A stretch of DNA of 64,000 nt, from NCBI RefSeq assembly GCF_021026195.1, contig NZ_JAJNCT010000009.1:186001-250000 (forward strand), read 5' to 3'. The position numbers and the translations under genes were made by a program. Below are positions 25,929 through 34,186 of this stretch, piece after piece. The notes beneath the pieces are model-generated. The model did no database searches. It was given only the letters and a program-made list of their open reading frames with translations, and had not been told where the DNA came from. The stretch is from Comamonas koreensis. GTDB lineage: Bacteria > Pseudomonadota > Gammaproteobacteria > Burkholderiales > Burkholderiaceae_C. The first letter of the stretch is position 1; every line of letters starts with the position of its first letter.

Positions 25929-27365
25929 TTAGCAGGGCATCGCGGCGTTGCGGCGGGCATAGCACCACCAGGTCACCACGGCGCACAGCAGATAGAAGGC
26001 AGAAAAGACCCACAGCGCGGCCTCGGGCCCGCCGGTGGATGCGATCGAGCTGCCATAGCTCTTGGGAATGAAAAAGCCCCCGTAGGCGCCCAGCGCACCG
26101 GCAAAGCCGACGGCGGCGGCGCCCAGCACATTGCCTTCCTTGAGGGCGGCGGCCTGCGAGGCCGCATCCTTGCCGGCGCCTTGTGTGGCCAGCTGGTTGA
26201 AGATCACGGGGATCATGCGGAAGGTCGATCCGTTGCCGATGCCGGTGGTGACAAACAGCACCAGGAACATCAGAAAGAAGCCGGTGAAGCTGCCCGCCTG
26301 CGGCCCCAAGGCCAGCGCGTAGCTGCCCGTGCCCTTGGGCAGAAACCACAGCACGCCCAGCACGGCCAGCGCCATCACCAGAAAGTTCCAGAACGTGACC
26401 ACGCCGCCACCGACCTTGTCGGCCAGCCAGCCACCAAAGGGGCGCACCAGCGCGCCCACCAGCGGGCCCAGCCAGGCGTAGGCCAGCGGATTGACCTCGG
26501 GGAACAGGCCCTTGATGAGCAGCGGAAAGCCGGCGGCAAAGCCGATGAAGGAGCCAAAGGTGCCCAGGTAGAGCACACACATGATCCAGTTGTGGGGCTG
26601 CACAAAGATGGCAGCCTGCGCGGCCACCGAGGCCTTGGCATCGGCCACGTCATTCATCGTGAACCAGGCCACCACCGAGGTCAGCGCAATCCAGGGCACC
26701 CAGATGAAGGCGGCGTTCTGCATCCAGACCTTGACCTGCACACCGCCCTGGGTGATGGTTTGCGGCTCACCGCCAAAGATACCCAGCAGGCCCACGGTGA
26801 CGACGATGGGGCTCAGGAACTGCACCACCGACACGCCCAGGTTGCCCAGGCCGGCATTCACGCCCAGCGCCGAGCCCTTGCGGTCCTTGGGAAAGAAGTA
26901 GCTGATGTTGGCCATGCTGGAGCTGAAATTGCCCCCGCCCAGGCCGCACAGCAGGGCCAGGATCAGCATAGTCGGGTATGGCGTGGCGGGGTCCTGCACG
27001 GCAATGCCGATGCCGATCGCAGGGATCAGCAGGCTGGCAGTGGAGATCGCCGTCCAGCGCCGGCCGCCCACCAGCGGCACCATGAAGGAGTAGAAGATGC
27101 GCAAGGTGGCACCTGACAGCGCAGGCGCGGCCGCCAGCCAGAACAGCTGGTTGGTGGAGTACTGAAAGCCCAGGCCCGGCAGGCTGACGGCCACCACGCT
27201 CCAGACCTGCCAGACGGCAAAGGCCAGGAACAGGGCCGGCACGGAGATCCAGAGGTTGAGCTTGGCGATGGCCTCGCCTTCCTTCTCCCAGAAGGCCTTG
27301 TCTTCCGGGGTCCAGATCTTCAAGGTGCTGCCGCGGCGCGGCGCAGAGGGGGTGTTGGTTTTCAT
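25929..27365 (-). CDS. narK2: Nitrate/nitrite transporter, NarK2 type
   Basis: A 478-residue MFS protein with about 12 helices. It has the nitrate signature GLGGGNFSSSMANISYFFP followed by KGSALGVNAGLGN, the second signature GNGSTFRMIPVIF and a long cytoplasmic N-terminus (KIWTPEDKAFWEKEG) as in NarK/NarU. This type exchanges nitrate for nitrite. It lies 34 bp after narK1 and 39 bp before narG on the same strand, giving the Pseudomonas-like order narK1-narK2-narG. Confidence 0.94.
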   Translation of the reverse strand: MKTNTPSAPRRGSTLKIWTPEDKAFWEKEGEAIAKLNLWISVPALFLAFAVWQVWSVVAVSLPGLGFQYSTNQLFWLAAAPALSGATLRIFYSFMVPLVGGRRWTAISTASLLIPAIGIGIAVQDPATPYPTMLILALLCGLGGGNFSSSMANISYFFPKDRKGSALGVNAGLGNLGVSVVQFLSPIVVTVGLLGIFGGEPQTITQGGVQVKVWMQNAAFIWVPWIALTSVVAWFTMNDVADAKASVAAQAAIFVQPHNWIMCVLYLGTFGSFIGFAAGFPLLIKGLFPEVNPLAYAWLGPLVGALVRPFGGWLADKVGGGVVTFWNFLVMALAVLGVLWFLPKGTGSYALALGPQAGSFTGFFLMFLVLFVTTGIGNGSTFRMIPVIFNQLATQGAGKDAASQAAALKEGNVLGAAAVGFAGALGAYGGFFIPKSYGSSIASTGGPEAALWVFSAFYLLCAVVTWWCYARRNAAMPC

Positions 27366-27399
27366 GGAGAGTCTTTCCAGGGGAAATCGATGGCGGCTG

Positions 27400-28668
27400 T
27401 CAGGCCTTGCGGCCAGCGGCAGCGCCCATCACATCGGTGCGGCGCACCTCGGTCCAGTACATCCAGATCAGCGAGACCCAGACCACGCCATAGAGCAGCA
27501 TGAAAGCGCTGGAGCGCACGCCCGTCAGATCGAGCAGCAGGCCGAACAGGATGGGCAGCACAAAGCCGCCCAGGCCACCGGCCAGGCCCACGATGCCGCT
27601 GATGGCACCGATGTTGTCGGGGTAGTCGTTGCCGATGTACTTGAAGACGCTGGCCTTGCCAAACGCAAAGGCCACGCCCAGCACGCCCATCAGCGCGGTG
27701 AAGCTGTAGACGTTCAGGCCCAGGTGGAAGGTCTTGGGGCCGTTGACGGTGGCAATGGTGAAATCGGTCTGCGGGTAGCTGAGCAGGAACAGGCAGATCC
27801 AGCTCACCCACATCACCCACCAGGTGACCTTGTGGGCGCCGTATTTGTCGGACAGCACACCGCCAATGGCGCGCAGCACGCCGCCGGGCAGCGAGAAGCA
27901 GGCCGCCAGCAAGGCAGCCACCCGGATGTCCAGGCCGTACTCGCCCACGTAGTACTGCACCATCCACAGCGCCAGCGCCACATAGCCGCCAAAGACGATG
28001 CTGTAGTACTGGCAGTACTTGAGCACGCGCGGGTCCTTCAAGGCCTGCAGCTGGTCGACAAAGCGGACATTGCTGGCCACCAGGTGGCGCGGGTCGTGCG
28101 CGCTGAACAGCCAGAACAGCACCACGGTGCCAGCCAGAATGGCCGCATAGACCTGGGGCACCAGTGCCCAGCCGCCCGCCACCAACAGGACCGGGGCCAG
28201 AAACTTGTTGACGGCCGAGCCCGAGTTGCCCGCGCCATAGACGCCCATGGCCATGCCCTGGCGCTGCTGGGGGAACCAGCGCGCCACATAGGGCGTGCCC
28301 ACCGAGAACGAGCCCCCCGCCAGGCCGACAAACAGGCCGATGACGAGAAACTGCCAGTACTGCGTGGCGTATGCCATGAGCCAGACGGCCGGCACGGTGA
28401 CCGCCATCAACAGGGTCATCACGTTGCGGCCGCCAAAGCGGTCCGTCCAGATGCCCAGCGGCACCCGCACCAGCGAGCCCGAGAGCACTGGCATGGCGGT
28501 GAGCAGGCCGAACTCGGTCGCGTTCAGGCCCAGTTGCTGCTTGAGCGGGATGCCGATGACGCCGAACATCATCCACACCATGAAGCAGACGGTGAAGGCC
28601 AGGGTGCTGACGGCGAGCACGCTCCAGGCCTGGCGCGAGACAGCGGGAGGGGCAGTGGCGGAATCCAT
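27400..28668 (-). CDS. narK1: Nitrate transporter, NarK1 type
   Basis: A 422-residue MFS protein with about 12 helices, shorter than NarK2. Marks are GIPLKQQLGLNATEFGLL, RVPLGIWTDRFGGR and the nitrate signature GLAGGSFSVGTPYVARWFP with GVYGAGNSG. NarK1-type carriers are thought to act as nitrate/proton symporters that start uptake before nitrite is available for exchange. It is the first gene of the operon; the leader upstream (28669-28835) contains a hairpin and an FNR-type site. Confidence 0.93.
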   Translation of the reverse strand: MDSATAPPAVSRQAWSVLAVSTLAFTVCFMVWMMFGVIGIPLKQQLGLNATEFGLLTAMPVLSGSLVRVPLGIWTDRFGGRNVMTLLMAVTVPAVWLMAYATQYWQFLVIGLFVGLAGGSFSVGTPYVARWFPQQRQGMAMGVYGAGNSGSAVNKFLAPVLLVAGGWALVPQVYAAILAGTVVLFWLFSAHDPRHLVASNVRFVDQLQALKDPRVLKYCQYYSIVFGGYVALALWMVQYYVGEYGLDIRVAALLAACFSLPGGVLRAIGGVLSDKYGAHKVTWWVMWVSWICLFLLSYPQTDFTIATVNGPKTFHLGLNVYSFTALMGVLGVAFAFGKASVFKYIGNDYPDNIGAISGIVGLAGGLGGFVLPILFGLLLDLTGVRSSAFMLLYGVVWVSLIWMYWTEVRRTDVMGAAAGRKA

Positions 28669-28757
28669 GGTGGGGCAGATGTTGTTGGTCTACCCCTACT
28701 GTCCTGCGCCAGCGCGCAGCGCACCATCCACCGGTTAGCGCATCAGGCCGCGCCGGA

Positions 28758-28788
28758 AGAACGATGGCCTGCGCCCTGCCATCGTTCT
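28758..28788. other. Stable hairpin in the narK1 leader
   Basis: AGAACGATGGC pairs perfectly with GCCATCGTTCT across a 9-base loop. It lies about 85 bases past the ilvA stop and about 90 bases before the narK1 start, on the same strand as both. There is no T-run, so it may be a weak ilvA terminator or a leader element of the nar transcript. Confidence 0.55.
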
Positions 28789-28821
28789 GAAGAACTACGC
28801 CGCCACTTTTCTCGGCAGCGC

Positions 28822-28835
28822 CTGATGTGCATCAA
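28822..28835 (-). promoter_or_regulatory. FNR/Anr-type site upstream of the nar operon
   Basis: On the minus strand TTGATGCACATCAG matches TTGAT-N4-ATCAA at nine of ten positions. It is 153 bp before the narK1 ATG. At the class II spacing the start point would be near 28787, although the -10 there (TAGTTC-like) is weak. A single NarL-type heptamer (TACCCCT, 28691-28697) lies nearer the gene. Confidence 0.6.
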
Positions 28836-28873
28836 ACCGGCCCTGCGGCCGGGCCGGCATGATGCCCGGTTGC

Positions 28874-30073
28874 TCAGGCCAGATCGACCTGCATGCCGAC
28901 GGCGCGCAGCTTGTCCACCACCTCGTCGATGTGCGCCTTGCTGCGGGTCTGCAGCACGATGTCGATCTCGGTGTTCTGCGCGGCCAGCTTGGTGAAGGCA
29001 CGCTGGTGGTGCACCTCTTCGATGTTGGCCCCCGCCTCGGCCACGATGGCGGTGATGCGTGCGAGCATGCCGGGCACATCGCGCGAGCTGATGCGCAGGC
29101 GCGCCAGCCGGCCCGAGCGCACCATGCCGCGCTGGATGATGGAGGCCAGCAGCAGCGGATCGATATTGCCGCCCGACAGCACCAGGCCCACCTTCTGGCC
29201 CCGGAAGCGCTCGGGGTAGCGCAGCAGCGCCGCCAGGCCCACCGAGCCAGCCCCTTCAACCAGGGTCTTTTCAATCTCCAGCAGCATCAGCACGGCCTGC
29301 TCGATATCGCTCTCTTCGACCAGCACCAGGTCATCGACGGTGCGGGCCACGATCTCGCGGGTGATCATGCCGGCCGTGGCCACGGCAATGCCTTCGGCCA
29401 TCGTCGATACGCCGACGGGCAGATCCTGGTGCTGCACCGCATTGACCATGCTGGGAAAACGCGAGGTCTGCACGCCCACCACCTGGATGCCGGGCTTGAC
29501 GGCCTTGGCCGCCGTGGCCATGCCGGCGATCAGGCCACCGCCGCCCACGGCCACCAGCAAGGTGTCCAGATCGGGCTGGTCTTCCAGCATCTCCAGCGCC
29601 AAGGTGCCCTGGCCGGCTGCAATGTCGGCATCGTCAAAGGGGTGCACAAACACCAGCTTTTGCGCGTCGGCCATCGCATAGGCATGGGCGCGGGCCTCTT
29701 CCAGGGTGTCGCCATGCAGCACCACCTCGGCACCAAAGCTGCGCGTGCGCTCGACCTTGACGCCCGGCGTGAAGCGCGGCATCACGATCACCGCCCGCAC
29801 ACCCAGCTGCTGCGCATGGTAGGCCACGCCCTGGGCATGGTTGCCCGCGCTCATCGCAATCACGCCCCGTGCGCGCTGCTCAGCATCGAGCTGCATCAGC
29901 TTGTTGCAGGCACCGCGCTCCTTGAAGGCCGCCGTGAACTGCAGGTTCTCGAACTTGAGGTAGACCTTGGCGCCCACGATCTGGGACAGGGTGTGGGAGT
30001 ACAGGCAGGGTGTGCGTTCGACCTTGCCTTGGATGCGCTGCGCGGCATTGCGGATGTCTTGGATGCTGAGCAT
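28874..30073 (-). CDS. ilvA: Threonine ammonia-lyase with ACT domain
   Basis: A PLP enzyme that turns threonine into 2-oxobutanoate and ammonia by way of a reactive enamine. The 399-residue product has the catalytic lysine in FTAAFKERGACNKL, the AGNHAQGVAYHA loop, the phosphate-binding glycine loop VGGGGLIAG and a single C-terminal ACT domain (from about 325). This is the roughly 400-residue class found with both catabolic and biosynthetic roles, not the 500-residue form with two ACT domains. I chose ATG 30073 (MLSIQDIRNAAQRI); an upstream extension is unconserved. It is close to a TenA gene and to a RidA gene. Confidence 0.93.
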   Translation of the reverse strand: MLSIQDIRNAAQRIQGKVERTPCLYSHTLSQIVGAKVYLKFENLQFTAAFKERGACNKLMQLDAEQRARGVIAMSAGNHAQGVAYHAQQLGVRAVIVMPRFTPGVKVERTRSFGAEVVLHGDTLEEARAHAYAMADAQKLVFVHPFDDADIAAGQGTLALEMLEDQPDLDTLLVAVGGGGLIAGMATAAKAVKPGIQVVGVQTSRFPSMVNAVQHQDLPVGVSTMAEGIAVATAGMITREIVARTVDDLVLVEESDIEQAVLMLLEIEKTLVEGAGSVGLAALLRYPERFRGQKVGLVLSGGNIDPLLLASIIQRGMVRSGRLARLRISSRDVPGMLARITAIVAEAGANIEEVHHQRAFTKLAAQNTEIDIVLQTRSKAHIDEVVDKLRAVGMQVDLA

Positions 30074-30164
30074 GGGATGACTCGCTGAAGGGATGGGGTG
30101 CCGCCCGGCCAGGGGCTGGCTGTTGTCATGGAATGTCTCGTCGTCTCGATGGCTAGCGCGGCGT

Positions 30165-30830
30165 TCAGTCGGCGCTGGGCGGCTGGTAGACATGGTCAAA
30201 AAAGGCCTGCTCCAGCGCTACGGCGCGGCTGAAATAATCGGCCGCCTCGGCGCGTGCATCGGGGTCGATGCTCTCGCCCATGCGGTCGAGCTCAGCGCGC
30301 AGCCAGCCCACAAAATCGCGGAAGAAGTCGTTGGCATGCAGGCTGATCCATTCTGCATGCACAAAGCGTGGCGGCAAGGTCTGGCCGGGCTGGTCAAAGC
30401 CATCCAGGTACAGGCCTTCGGCCACGCAGAGCACGGCCAGGCAGTTGGCGTACTTCTGGCTGCGCGCAGCCTGCCCCATCAGCGCCTGGAACTGCACGGT
30501 CGGCAGCGTCAGCGGCGGCGTCTCGCGCTCCTGCGCGGGCACCTGCAGCTCGTCCAAGCTGCGCTGGAAATAGGTGTTCTCGTCGCTGGTGATCATCGCC
30601 GCAAACTGCGCCAGCCGCACGCGCGGCGCAAAGCTGTCGGCACTGGCGATGGCCGCGCCCAGCAGCGCCACGAACTGGTTGATGAACTGGTAGTCCTGCA
30701 CCAGGTAGCGGCGCAGCACCGCATCGTCCAGGCTGCCGGCCCGCATCTCGTCAATGAAGCGGTGGTGGATGCAGGCATCCCAAACGGGCTGGTTCAGCGC
30801 TTGGAGCGCATCGGAAAAACGGTCGGTCAT
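30165..30830 (-). CDS. tenA: TenA-family thiaminase II / aminopyrimidine hydrolase
   Basis: An all-helical cytoplasmic protein of 221 residues. TenA proteins hydrolyse thiamin breakdown products such as aminomethyl-HMP for pyrimidine salvage. Marks are the N-terminal HHRFIDEMRAGSL, LVQDYQFINQF, the active-site region KYANCLAVLCVAEGLYLDG and the C-terminal EQAFFDHVY. ATG 30830 (MTDRFSDAL) is the first sensible start. It lies 91 bp upstream of ilvA on the same strand and 123 bp from the divergent ridA. No other thiamin gene is in the window. Confidence 0.88.
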   Translation of the reverse strand: MTDRFSDALQALNQPVWDACIHHRFIDEMRAGSLDDAVLRRYLVQDYQFINQFVALLGAAIASADSFAPRVRLAQFAAMITSDENTYFQRSLDELQVPAQERETPPLTLPTVQFQALMGQAARSQKYANCLAVLCVAEGLYLDGFDQPGQTLPPRFVHAEWISLHANDFFRDFVGWLRAELDRMGESIDPDARAEAADYFSRAVALEQAFFDHVYQPPSAD

Positions 30831-30953
30831 GGTGGGCGGCAGAGGCTGCAACGGCGAAGAGGGCCATTGTGCCGCAACAGCCTTGTGCCTGCGCACCGCC
30901 CCTGTGATGCGCTATGATTTTTGCGTATCCCCCTCCGTTACCGAAAGACGAGC

Positions 30954-31319
30954 ATGACCTCTGCCATCGACCGCCGCCACGTCGGCGCCCGCCTGTCCGA
31001 AACCGCCATCCACAACGGTACCGTCTACCTGGCCGGCCAGATCCCCGAGAACAACCCCGGGGCCGATATCGTCACCCAGACCCAGGAAGTGCTGGGCCAT
31101 ATCGACCGCCTGCTGGGCGAGGCCGGATCGAGCAAGGCCAGCATCCTGCAGTGCCAGATCTACCTGACCGACATCACCGAGATCGGCCAGATGAACAGCG
31201 TCTGGGACGCCTGGGTGGCCCCCGGCCATACGCCGCCCCGCGCCACCGTGCAGGCCACCTTGGGCAATCCCGATTACAAGATCGAAGTGGTGGTGGTCGC
31301 CGCCGTCGAAAAGGCCTGA
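30954..31319 (+). CDS. RidA/YjgF/YER057c-family enamine deaminase
   Basis: A 121-residue trimer-forming protein. RidA hydrolyses enamine/imine intermediates such as 2-aminoacrylate released by threonine or serine dehydratases. Marks are NGTVYLAGQIPEN and the C-terminal signature PPRATVQATLGNPDYKIEVV. This subgroup lacks part of the classic RidA tail, so a detoxifying role fits but is not proven. ATG 30954 gives the usual short N-terminus. Its closeness to ilvA supports a link to enamine repair. Confidence 0.88.
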   Translation: MTSAIDRRHVGARLSETAIHNGTVYLAGQIPENNPGADIVTQTQEVLGHIDRLLGEAGSSKASILQCQIYLTDITEIGQMNSVWDAWVAPGHTPPRATVQATLGNPDYKIEVVVVAAVEKA

Positions 31320-31367
31320 TCGCCCCCGCACGGCCCTGCCCGGGGCCGTTGCAAAATGCTACATTCC

Positions 31368-31525
31368 TTGCATACAAAGCCTGTTTTGCATCTTGCATGG
31401 CAGGCTTTTTGCTTCTGTCTCCCAGGTCGCACAAGTCGGTGAACACTCACGGGTAATCCCTGTTCACTGGATGCTCTGTGCTTGGGTACATTTTTGCATA
31501 CAAGAAATTTATAACTTGTATACAA
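31368..31525. promoter_or_regulatory. Three GntR-type operator-like sites before dctA
   Basis: TTGCATACAA at 31368-31377 and 31494-31503 and TTGTATACAA (a perfect palindrome) at 31516-31525 are the same 10-mer with one Y position. The last two are exactly 22 bp apart, two helical turns. They coincide with a likely promoter (TTGCAT -35, 16-bp gap, TTGTAT -10). The form fits FadR/FCD-type GntR operators (TNGTNNNACNA-like). The FCD-type regulator encoded just after dctA is the obvious candidate binder. Confidence 0.6.
31376..31410 (+). terminator. Probable Rho-independent terminator after ridA
   Basis: AAAGCCTG pairs with CAGGCTTT over a 17-base loop and is followed by a T-run. It lies 57 bases after the ridA stop. 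One of the TTGCATACAA sites overlaps its 5' edge. Confidence 0.7.
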
Positions 31526-31542
31526 ACTCAAAAGGAATGCGT

Positions 31543-32850
31543 ATGCGTCGCTTTGTCAGATCGCTGTTCGGGCAGGTGGTGGTGGCTCTCATCATCGGGG
31601 TCATCGTCGGCCTGATGGCGCCGGAATGGGCCGTCAAACTCAAGCCTTTGGGCGATGGTTTCATCAAGCTCATCAAGATGATCATCCCGGTGCTGGTGTT
31701 CTGCGTGGTGGTGCATGGCATTGCCGGGGCGGGCGACCTCAAGCGCGTGGGCCGGGTCGGCGTCAAGGCGCTGATCTACTTCGAGGTGCTCACCACCATT
31801 GCACTGGTTCTGGGCCTGGTGCTGGCCTTTGTGTTCCAACCTGGTGCAGGCATGAACGTGGACCCGAGCAAGCTCGATGCCTCGGCAATGAGCGCTTACG
31901 CCAGCAATGCCGACAAGCTGACCAGCGGCGGCACGGTCGACTTCCTGATGAAGCTGATCCCCACCACCGTGGTGCAGGCCTTTGCCACCGGCGATGTGCT
32001 GCAGGTGCTGCTGTTTGCCGTGCTGTTTGGCTGCGGCCTGACGATGCTGGGCGAGCGCGGCGCGCCGGTCAGCCTGTTGATCGACACCCTCTCGCATGTG
32101 CTGTTCAAGGTGATGGGCATCATCATCAAGCTGGCGCCGCTGGGCGTGCTGGGCGCGATCGCCTTTACCGTCGGCCAGTACGGCGTGGGCTCGCTCAAGC
32201 AGCTGGGCATGCTGGTGCTGCTGTTCTATGTGGCGGTCGCCTTCTTCGTGTTTGTCGTGCTGGGTTTTGCGATGCGCGTCTCGGGCTTCAGCCTGATCAA
32301 GCTGCTGCGCTACCTGCGTGAAGAGCTGATGGTCGTCTTCGCCACCACCTCGTCCGACAGCGTGCTGCCCCAGATCATGGCCAAGCTGCGCCACCTGGGC
32401 ATCCGCGACTCCACCGTCGGCCTGGTGATCCCCACCGGCTACTCCTTCAACCTGGATGCGTTCTCGATCTACATCACGTTGGCAGCGGTCTTCATCGCAC
32501 AGGCCACCAACACGCCGATCTCGATGACCGATCTGCTGACCATCCTGGCCATTGCGCTGGTCACCTCCAAGGGCGCGCATGGCGTGCCGGGCTCGGCGAT
32601 CGTGGTGCTGGCCGCCACCTTGCATGCCATCCCCGCGATCCCGGCGATTGGCCTGGTGCTGGTGCTGTCGGTGGACTGGTTCATGGGCATTGCCCGTGCG
32701 CTGGGCAACCTGATCGGCAACTGCGTGGCAACCGTGGCGATTGCGTCGTGGGAGGGCGATATCGACCGCGAACGGGCCCATAAGGTGCTCAATGGTGAGA
32801 AGCTGCCGCAAGACACGGCACAATCGGAGCTGTCCACACCCCACGCCTGA
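31543..32850 (+). CDS. dctA: C4-dicarboxylate/cation symporter, DctA type
   Basis: A DAACS-family inner-membrane symporter of 435 residues that imports succinate, fumarate or malate with cations. Marks are MIIPVLVFCVVVHGIAG, the serine-rich hairpin ATTSSDSVLPQ, the unwound helix signature PTGYSFNLDAF and the second hairpin SKGAHGVPGSAIVVLAATL. I prefer ATG 31543 because AAAAGGA lies six bases before it; ATG 31537 would touch the ribosome site. The stop is four bases before the GntR gene, so the two form an operon. Confidence 0.93.
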   Translation: MRRFVRSLFGQVVVALIIGVIVGLMAPEWAVKLKPLGDGFIKLIKMIIPVLVFCVVVHGIAGAGDLKRVGRVGVKALIYFEVLTTIALVLGLVLAFVFQPGAGMNVDPSKLDASAMSAYASNADKLTSGGTVDFLMKLIPTTVVQAFATGDVLQVLLFAVLFGCGLTMLGERGAPVSLLIDTLSHVLFKVMGIIIKLAPLGVLGAIAFTVGQYGVGSLKQLGMLVLLFYVAVAFFVFVVLGFAMRVSGFSLIKLLRYLREELMVVFATTSSDSVLPQIMAKLRHLGIRDSTVGLVIPTGYSFNLDAFSIYITLAAVFIAQATNTPISMTDLLTILAIALVTSKGAHGVPGSAIVVLAATLHAIPAIPAIGLVLVLSVDWFMGIARALGNLIGNCVATVAIASWEGDIDRERAHKVLNGEKLPQDTAQSELSTPHA

Positions 32851-32854
32851 GCCC

Positions 32855-33541
32855 ATGACTGCTGTCAGCCCCACCACCATCGCCGAACGCGTCGTCGAAG
32901 CCATCCTCGCGCAAAAGCTGTCGCCGGGAGAGCGCCTGGGAGAGCAGGCGCTGGCAGACAACTTCTCGGTCAGCCGCACCTTGGTGCGTGAGGCGCTGAT
33001 GCAGCTGCAGGCGCGCGGCTTTGTGCAGGTGCAGCCGCGCCGGGGCTGGTATGTGGTGCAGCCCAGTGCCGAGGAGGCGCGCGACGCCTTTGCCGCCCGC
33101 CGCATCATCGAGGCCGGCATTCTGGAGACCTCGGGCCGGCCGATGCAGCAGGTGATCCGCCAGCTGCGCCTGCATATCGATGAGGAGCAGCGCGCGATCC
33201 AGGGGGCCGATGCCGCCACGCGCGCCTTTCTGCTGGCCGATTTCCATGTCTGCCTGGCCGAGAACATGGGCCACCGCCTGCTGGCCGATACCCTGCGCGA
33301 CCTGACCGCCCGCACCACGCTGGCCGCGACGCTCTACCAGTCCGACCACAGCGCCGAGCAGTCCTGCGCCGACCACGCCAGCATTGTCGAAGCACTGGAG
33401 CGCGGCGACGCCGAGCAGGCCCGCGCGCTGATGCTGGCCCATATCGGCAATGTGGAAGAGGCGCTGGAGACCACGCCCCCGCCCCCGGAGACCGCGCCCG
33501 GCGAGCGACTGCGTGCCACCTTGAGCCCCGTGCAACGCTGA
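32855..33541 (+). CDS. GntR-family regulator with FCD ligand domain
   Basis: A 228-residue regulator. The winged helix is at residues 5-70 (IAERVVEAILAQKLSPGERL, then VSRTLVREALMQLQARGFV). The C-terminal FCD domain has the metal/ligand histidines in DFHVCLAEN, CADHASIVEALERGD and MLAHIGNVEEAL. Such proteins sense small organic acids. Directly behind dctA and with matching operators upstream of dctA, it probably represses its own operon until a dicarboxylate is present. Its stop overlaps the next start by one base (TGATG). Confidence 0.88.
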   Translation: MTAVSPTTIAERVVEAILAQKLSPGERLGEQALADNFSVSRTLVREALMQLQARGFVQVQPRRGWYVVQPSAEEARDAFAARRIIEAGILETSGRPMQQVIRQLRLHIDEEQRAIQGADAATRAFLLADFHVCLAENMGHRLLADTLRDLTARTTLAATLYQSDHSAEQSCADHASIVEALERGDAEQARALMLAHIGNVEEALETTPPPPETAPGERLRATLSPVQR

Positions 33542-34167
33542 TGCCCGAGCCACGCATGCGGCCGCGCAAGAGCGGCGGGCCGGTCAGATTCCTCAAGCCC
33601 TCCAGGCCCGCCGCCCCGGCCGGTCCGCCACGGCTCTTGGGTTTTCACAAGCCCTATGGCGTCGTCAGCCAGTTCACACCCGAGGGGCGCTGGCAAGGCC
33701 TCAAGGACTTTATCGATGTGCCCGGCGTCTATGTCGCGGGCCGGCTGGATGGCGACAGCGAAGGCCTGCTGCTGCTGACCAATGATGGCCAGCTGCAGGC
33801 CCGCATTACCGACCCGCGCCACAAGATGGCCAAGACCTACTGGGTGCAGGTCGAAGGCATCCCCGACGCCGCGGCCTTGCAGCAGCTGCGCGATGGCGTC
33901 AACCTGAAAGACGGCAGGACCCTGCCCGCCCAGGTGCGCATGCTCGACCCGCAGCCCGCGATGTGGCCACGCCACCCGCCGATCCGCGTGCGCCAGAGCG
34001 TGCCCGATTGCTGGATCGAGCTCATCATCCGCGAAGGCCGCAACCGCCAGGTGCGGCGCATGACGGCCGCCGTCGGTCATCCCACCCTGCGCCTGGTGCG
34101 CATGGCCATTGGCCCCTACACGCTCGATGGCCTGGAGCCCGGGCAGTGGACGGATCTGGCGCTGTAA
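33541..34167 (+). CDS. 23S rRNA pseudouridine synthase, RluE/RsuA family
   Basis: A 208-residue RNA-modifying enzyme of the RsuA group without an S4 domain, like RluE (23S rRNA U2457). The catalytic Asp is in GRLDGDSEGLLLLTNDG; other motifs are FHKPYGVVSQF, KTYWVQVEG and the C-terminal EGRNRQVRRMTAAVGHPTLRLVR. The first 30 residues are a basic tail that could bind RNA. The start overlaps the GntR stop by one base, so it is translationally coupled to a transport operon. This is probably accidental proximity, since this gene has no link to dicarboxylates. Confidence 0.9.
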   Translation: MPEPRMRPRKSGGPVRFLKPSRPAAPAGPPRLLGFHKPYGVVSQFTPEGRWQGLKDFIDVPGVYVAGRLDGDSEGLLLLTNDGQLQARITDPRHKMAKTYWVQVEGIPDAAALQQLRDGVNLKDGRTLPAQVRMLDPQPAMWPRHPPIRVRQSVPDCWIELIIREGRNRQVRRMTAAVGHPTLRLVRMAIGPYTLDGLEPGQWTDLAL

Positions 34168-34186
34168 AAAGCCGCCGCGCCCAGCA

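Noticed and set aside
21975..27116. A 1713-codon plus-strand open frame opposite narG and narK2
   Set aside because: It is the antisense of real genes in GC-rich DNA. The opposite strand encodes complete NarG and NarK2 with all catalytic residues.
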